Source of the DNA: Xiphydria camelus
Lineage: Eukaryota > Arthropoda > Insecta > Hymenoptera > Xiphydriidae
NCBI GenBank assembly: GCA_963678675.1
Contig: OY783199.1
Span: forward strand, 16,264,348 to 16,328,347
Direction: 5' to 3'
DNA length: 64,000 nt
The notes beneath the pieces were generated by a model, which made no database searches, was not told where the DNA came from, and saw only the letters and a list, made by a program, of their open reading frames with translations. Each line of letters opens with the position of its first letter. Position 1 is the stretch's first letter. Of this stretch, positions 59,593-64,000 are shown one piece after another. The translations under genes and the position numbers were made by a program.

Positions 59593-60310
59593 CACGGGGA
59601 TAAAGAATTAGTAATTTTTACAGTGAATCCTATACTGAGCGTAGTTTATTTGTAGTTAAAAAATTTATACTGGATCATGGTGAAAGAAATATTTCGTTCG
59701 ACTAAGTAAATATATATTAATTAATAGAATGTCTTTTTCATTCAAACAAAAATAGAGTAATAGCTAATGAATGTTCACTTGGTCCAAAGAAATATTCTTT
59801 GGTCGCAATCAAGTATACGTACACAAAGAAAAAAAATTAGTCGGATCCATTGAAAATTACTTGCGAGGTCGCAAATAATTATCAATTTGTCATTGAAATT
59901 TTTTAATACGTCAATTAAATGAAAAAAAGATCAAATTGATGTGAATAAATATGTAATTCCTTGAGTCTCGCAAGTAATTTTTAATAGATCCAACTAATTC
60001 TTTGTCTCTATGCATATTAACTATAAATAAACCGTTTTCTCAGCACAGTAACAAAGGTCCTCGAGGTGAAACATTCAATTTTTTAATAGACGCGGTGTAC
60101 TTTTTACAGTTCGTAACTGTCAACACATTAACGAGAGATTGGTATATTTTACTGTATAAACTGACGTTTATACTATTACGAATTGTAAAAAGTATACTGC
60201 GTTTATTAAAAAGTTCAATATTTCACCTCTAGGAGCCCTGTTACTGGGATAACTGTAAAACTTCATGAGTTTTCTCGTAATTTTTTTCTTATCCCTTTTT
60301 CTCCATGCAT
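59593..60310. mobile_element. Three-level nest: MITE R containing M containing N
   Basis: R starts about 59593 (AATTTTTACAGTGAATCC) and resumes at 60046 (CAGTAACAAAGGTCCTCGAG), ending near CCTTTTTCTCCATG. M occupies about 59635-60044 (ACTGAGCGTAGTTTATTTGT to CGTTTTCTCAGCA). N occupies 59822-60008 (CACAAAGAAAAAAAATTAGT to ACTAATTCTTTGTCTC), with TA on both sides, and is palindromic (AAAATTACTTGCGAG). The nest begins 150 bp after annexin exon 4. Confidence 0.75.
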
Positions 60311-60377
60311 CGTATTGAAAAAAAAAAATCGCCACTAAGTAGAACAAAATTAGTTAGTTAGATTAGAAATATCATCG

Positions 60378-60440
60378 GATATTTCGATGTCCCCTGATCA
60401 CCATTGTTAGTAACGGTGATCAGGGGCCATCAAAGTGTCC
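60378..60440 (+). ncRNA. microRNA-precursor-like hairpin (candidate)
   Basis: A perfect 12-bp stem CCCCTGATCACC / GGTGATCAGGGG (60391-60402, 60415-60426) closes a 12-nt loop. The stem extends outward about 14 more positions (GGATATTTCGATGT with CCATCAAAGTGTCC), counting G:U pairs, with only two mismatches. Total length is about 63 nt in the sense orientation of annexin intron 4. I do not recognise it as a known miRNA; a short MITE remnant is the main alternative. Confidence 0.35.
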
Positions 60441-61096
60441 GATTCAACCCAACCCTCCTCTGACTCACGAACAAGCAGCAAAGGACATCTTCGATCGTCC
60501 CTGTCGACAAGGCTAACGAGTTTCGCCGCTAAACTCGGCGAAACCACCCGCGTCTACCGCCGCGGCTGCATAATAAAAAGGTAAACTCGTCGATGGGTGT
60601 ACACTCGTGTGTATGTATCGCCGTATCGGATGACCTACGTACGCGTAACGGCTTCCACCGACCGCACACTAACCGCGGTTTAACGGGCTTAAAAGCAGAA
60701 AACGATAAAAGCTAGGATTGATCCGAGGGGAGCCGTATAAAAGCTGCCGTAACGGAAATCCGCCGGTGGTATCTGCCACGGACGTACGGTTTGATAAGGG
60801 TTAGGAACGCAAACCCCTAAATTGATTACCAACCGAATCGCCCGCTGGCTCGCGTTCCTCGTTCTCGCTGGTTAGTGTCGGCATTATCGGTCGAAATCTT
60901 TTGTCGCGCTTGTTTAACCGTTACGTTTGCGATATAAATTCGAGAGTCGGTCCTTAGCCAGGACCGAATCAAGGATCGTTACATCTGATATCTCGCCTTG
61001 GATCTACGCATCCGTATGAGACAGCGAGAAATGATCAATTCGGTTATCGCATAAAAAATATTTATATTTTTCGATTCAATTTGTAATCTGTATGCC

Positions 61097-61310
61097 ACGA
61101 GGCTAAACTTACTCGCCAGGATTCAATCGCAATTATCTCATTACCTTGAGCTTTTGGCTCACATTTGTATAATACTTTTTTGAAGATTACGTTTTTATCT
61201 GTTATATGATAAAGTCTTATATCGATATAGGCCAAAAATTCACAAATAATGAGGTAATAGTGATTGAAGTTTCTTTCCTGGCGAGTAAGTTTAGCCTTCG
61301 CATGGTACAT
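61097..61310. mobile_element. Fold-back C, free copy
   Basis: Arms GAGGCTAAACTTACTCGCCA and TGGCGAGTAAGTTTAGCCTT pair, as do ATCGCAATTATCTCATTACC and GGTAATAGTGATTG-like blocks. It is homologous to the copy nested at 5296-5502. Confidence 0.75.
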
Positions 61311-61345
61311 ATTATTCAATATCACACAAAAAAGAAAATACCCGA

Positions 61346-61535
61346 AAAAAATAATTATTCACAGAGTTATAAGTGCATTTCTCTCTACTGTGCTATGACG
61401 TCATCGGAAAGCCATCATGAGAGACGCAATTATGCCAAGCAACGAGTGCGAGGAAGATGGGCTTACAATATTACTACTATTATTAGTATTGCGTTCAGCT
61501 TAAATAAGGCCGAAAATGAGAAATAAAAAATAATT
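61346..61535 (+). repeat. Dispersed repeat S, copy 3
   Basis: AATAATTATTCACAGAGTTA, the hairpin region with GCTATGACGTCATCGG, AACGAGTGCGAGGAAGATG and the closing AATAAGGCCGAAAATGAGAA all match the other two copies in the same order and orientation. Confidence 0.65.
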
Positions 61536-61600
61536 TTGTATCAATTTTTTTAATCCACGAAAAAATAGTGAAAGAGCCAAATTATAATCGAGACTATTTA

Positions 61601-61833
61601 CATTGAGAAATAAATGCAGGTAGTAGATTTGACTTAATCGGCGGTTACGGGTGGAGGAGTGCAGATTTAATTACTCGAACTGATAATTGTCTTGAATGGA
61701 TTGCAGCCTGTTTCCTTCAAACAGTCGTTAGTCGTTATAATTATAAAGAAATTTTGTAATTGAAACGACTAATTCTATATTTCCCCGCCATTAAACGCCG
61801 ATTTAATTGAAAATATACCATTTTCTCTTCTCC
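61601..61833. mobile_element. MITE family G, copy 3 (inverted)
   Basis: It starts CATTGAGAAATAAATGCAGG after TA. The GGCGGTTACGGGTGGAGGAG block is the complement of the right part of copy 1. Its right end is decayed at ACCATTTTCTCTTCTCC. Confidence 0.65.
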
Positions 61834-62665
61834 GTCTACGAAAAATCGATTTTCCGAAATTACCAAAACCCCCCACACCACCCCGTATCGCTTTCCGCCG
61901 ACTGCTCGTCCGCAACCGCGTCTCCCCCGACGCTCCGCTCGAACCCCCACGCCTACCTACCGCTGAACTTTGGCAAAGGACCCTGTTATCTCGACAGACG
62001 TCGGACCGAATTAGGCATCGAGATAGCACGCCCGCGCAATCGATACGATCGCGCGTATATTGTCGCAGTTGCCGACACGGTTAACCGATTTAATTCGACG
62101 ATGACTCCGTTATCCGCCACACCCCTGTCGAGGGGGCGAAGAGTACCATAGCGTCACGAAGTTTACCGGGTTTGCGGGAGGGGGGGATTCAAATTCAGCA
62201 AAATAGGCTCACACGAAGACGCACGACGGAGCTTCGTCGCGCGATCCAGTCGAAACGTCGCAAAGTCCAGGGGAGTTCCTCGCCTTTCAGGGGTGAAACT
62301 TTGCCCCGAGTCTCAGCGCGCTCTAACCGAACTAATATCTCTGAAAAATTGGAAAAGTTTCAGCTGCGAACGCGGCGCGCGGTAACGTTACGGATTTAAT
62401 CCCTCCGTCGCGAGCGCTCCCTCCCACCCCTGCATTAGCGAGAGGCTAGGCATTCGAAGATCCCCCACACGGCGCGCAATCTGGGCCGAGTGCACATCCG
62501 ATCGAAGTGGTTGAAAGTACGTTTCATGGACGGGGTGTTATTAGGATCCTGCTCTCTTCGGCTCATTCGTCCGCTGCGACTCTTCAAGTTGGACTGTACA
62601 GGGTGTTCCAGGTTTACCGAAATACCTGTTAATGGTGAATTGTTTACAAAAACCTCAATGGATAA

Positions 62666-62875
62666 TTGAAGGGGCAAGCGGATGAATGTGTTATGTTACA
62701 ATTAATATATTTGTCACAAAATCGATTTTAGGTAATTCGTTTCTGAATTTAAAATACGCAATTCTTATGAAAGTCTGTGATATGATACAATGATACATAA
62801 CACGTTCTTCCACCGAATATCTCAATTTTTCGGAAATCGTAACATAACAACACATTCACCCACTTGCCCCTTCAA
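62666..62875. mobile_element. Fold-back element EE, copy 2
   Basis: Arms TTGAAGGGGCAAGCGGATGA and CACCCACTTGCCCCTTCAA, then TGTGTTATGTTAC and GTAACATAACAACACA, pair. The ends match the copy at 53047 at most positions. Confidence 0.65.
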
Positions 62876-62897
62876 TTATAATTAAGAAATGTGGAGG

Positions 62898-63150
62898 GAT
62901 CGATATCATTCAATTGGTAAACTATTTAAGTTGATCGATTTGGAGTCAAGTCGATGTCCAGAAAAAAGTTTGTTTGAATACGAATCCAGTAAAAAAACCT
63001 ACTACAACAACCTGAGTGGATAATTATGATTTTTTAAATTTCAAGAGATCGATATTACTCAATTAGTTGACTGTTTAAGTTGATCAATTCAGTGTCGAGT
63101 CTACACCCAGGAAAAAGTTTGTTTGAAAAGGAATCTAGTAGAAAAATTTA
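62898..63150. repeat. Two-copy tandem repeat, period about 149 bp
   Basis: GATCGATATCATTCAATTGG at 62898 recurs diverged at 63047, each followed by TTTAAGTTGATC and AAAAAGTTTGTTTGAA at the same spacing. Confidence 0.6.
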
Positions 63151-63308
63151 TTCATCATGAATATAAGGTATTCATGTTCAAGATGCAAATAGAAATTTAA
63201 ATCAAATAAATGTTTTACGATGTACATAAACATATGGAAAACAGTCCTGTTTGTCACTGATAAACCTTCTAACGGATTCGTATTCAGATAAACTTTTCAC
63301 TGAGCGTA
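63108..63308. mobile_element. MITE family Y, copy 2
   Basis: The left end AGGAAAAAGTTTGTTTGAAA and the right end ATAAACTTTTCACTGAGCGT are inverted relatives, with GGATTCGTATTCAGATAAAC matching a block of the Y copy at 25325. Confidence 0.5.
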
Positions 63309-64000
63309 CCAAAAATATTTCGTATTGTTATTGTTTTAAGCTTTTTTTTCGCAAACATCTGAGCAGTCTTCGAAAATTCCGTCTCTCACGTTCGACGTAA
63401 TACTTTGGTCCCGGTCATCCGCTGGACTCGACTCTAGATCGATCAACTCAAACCATTTGTCATTTGCACGATGTATCATCGATCTCTTAACATTTTTCCG
63501 TCAGAATTATCTGCTTGGATTATCCCAAAAAATTGACCCTTAACAGGTGTTTCGATGAACTTAAGACACCCTGTAGATATCGAAATGAATTAGAAAGCAC
63601 CGTAGAAACTCGAAGCCGCATCCCCCGCACAACTGCTTGCGCGTTCGTCGCATCAATTTAATCGAACACGATCAATGGCATCGCTCCGAAGGTTTCCTCA
63701 ATCGCTCTGCGTGATTTTTCCTCCGCTTACTCGCTCCACGCGGGACCTCTTCGAGTCCTCGTCGAGAGGGAAGAACAGCCCCGATTCGAGAGGCTCCATA
63801 TAGATGCGCATGTAGGTACTACATGCCCTGTAACTGCCGAGAGAAGCGCGCTCCGCGGAAGTCAACTCCTCTCGCCGTCGAGCTCTTCGATTTGAACTCG
63901 AAGAAGAAGAAAACGAGGGACGGTATATCGAAAGCGCGCGCGATCTCATCCCTACGAGTACCTTCGACCTCCCCGAGAGAACGGGCAAATTCTCCGAACG

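Larger units (their letters stand above)
59443..64000 (+). other. Annexin intron 4 (incomplete)
   Basis: The intron starts with GTACGT and reaches the window edge without a recognisable repeat 3 exon. It contains the triple nest at 59593-60310, a microRNA-like hairpin at 60378-60440, fold-back C copy 61097-61310, repeat-S copy 61346-61535, MITE G copy 61601-61833, fold-back 62666-62875 and a tandem repeat with a MITE at 62898-63308. The stretches 60441-61096, 61834-62640 and 63309-64000 show nothing supportable. Confidence 0.65.

Overview
The window looks like an insect nuclear genome, most likely a hymenopteran and plausibly an ant. The evidence is one recognisable spliced arthropod gene, AT-rich non-coding DNA with strongly CpG-rich blocks, GT-AG introns of many kilobases, and a dense population of short inverted-repeat elements. 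The species assignment is an inference.

The only protein-coding gene I can support is the 5' half of an annexin on the + strand, closest in motif content to arthropod annexin B10. Four exons (16736-16800, 24743-24919, 45256-45460 and 59363-59442) join with compatible phases and consensus splice sites. They give 159 codons: a short N-terminal head, annexin repeat 1 and most of repeat 2. The gene runs off the right edge, so the last two repeats are not seen. Coding sequence is 477 nt in about 42.7 kb.

Layout: 1-16735 is upstream flank or an upstream 5'UTR intron. It carries a tRNA-derived SINE, several MITE-like elements, a four-copy 174-bp tandem array and CpG-rich blocks. 16801-24742 is intron 1, 24920-45255 intron 2, 45461-59362 intron 3, and 59443 to the end is intron 4, incomplete.

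The dominant content is small non-autonomous DNA elements with terminal inverted repeats. Many sequence-unrelated families end in the same short terminus (CACTGAGA or close variants, often flanked by TA), which suggests one shared Tc1/mariner-like transposase. Other families end in CCCAGGCGG, or in CACTAGAA next to TTAA/TTAG (piggyBac-like). They are repeatedly inserted into one another, in places three deep, so their order of arrival can be read. No transposase gene is visible. Other items are a truncated LINE 3' end, long fold-back hairpins, a microRNA-like hairpin in intron 4, and a three-copy repeat built round a hairpin with TGACGTCA. I see no operon, CRISPR array, intact tRNA or rRNA gene, or autonomous transposon.
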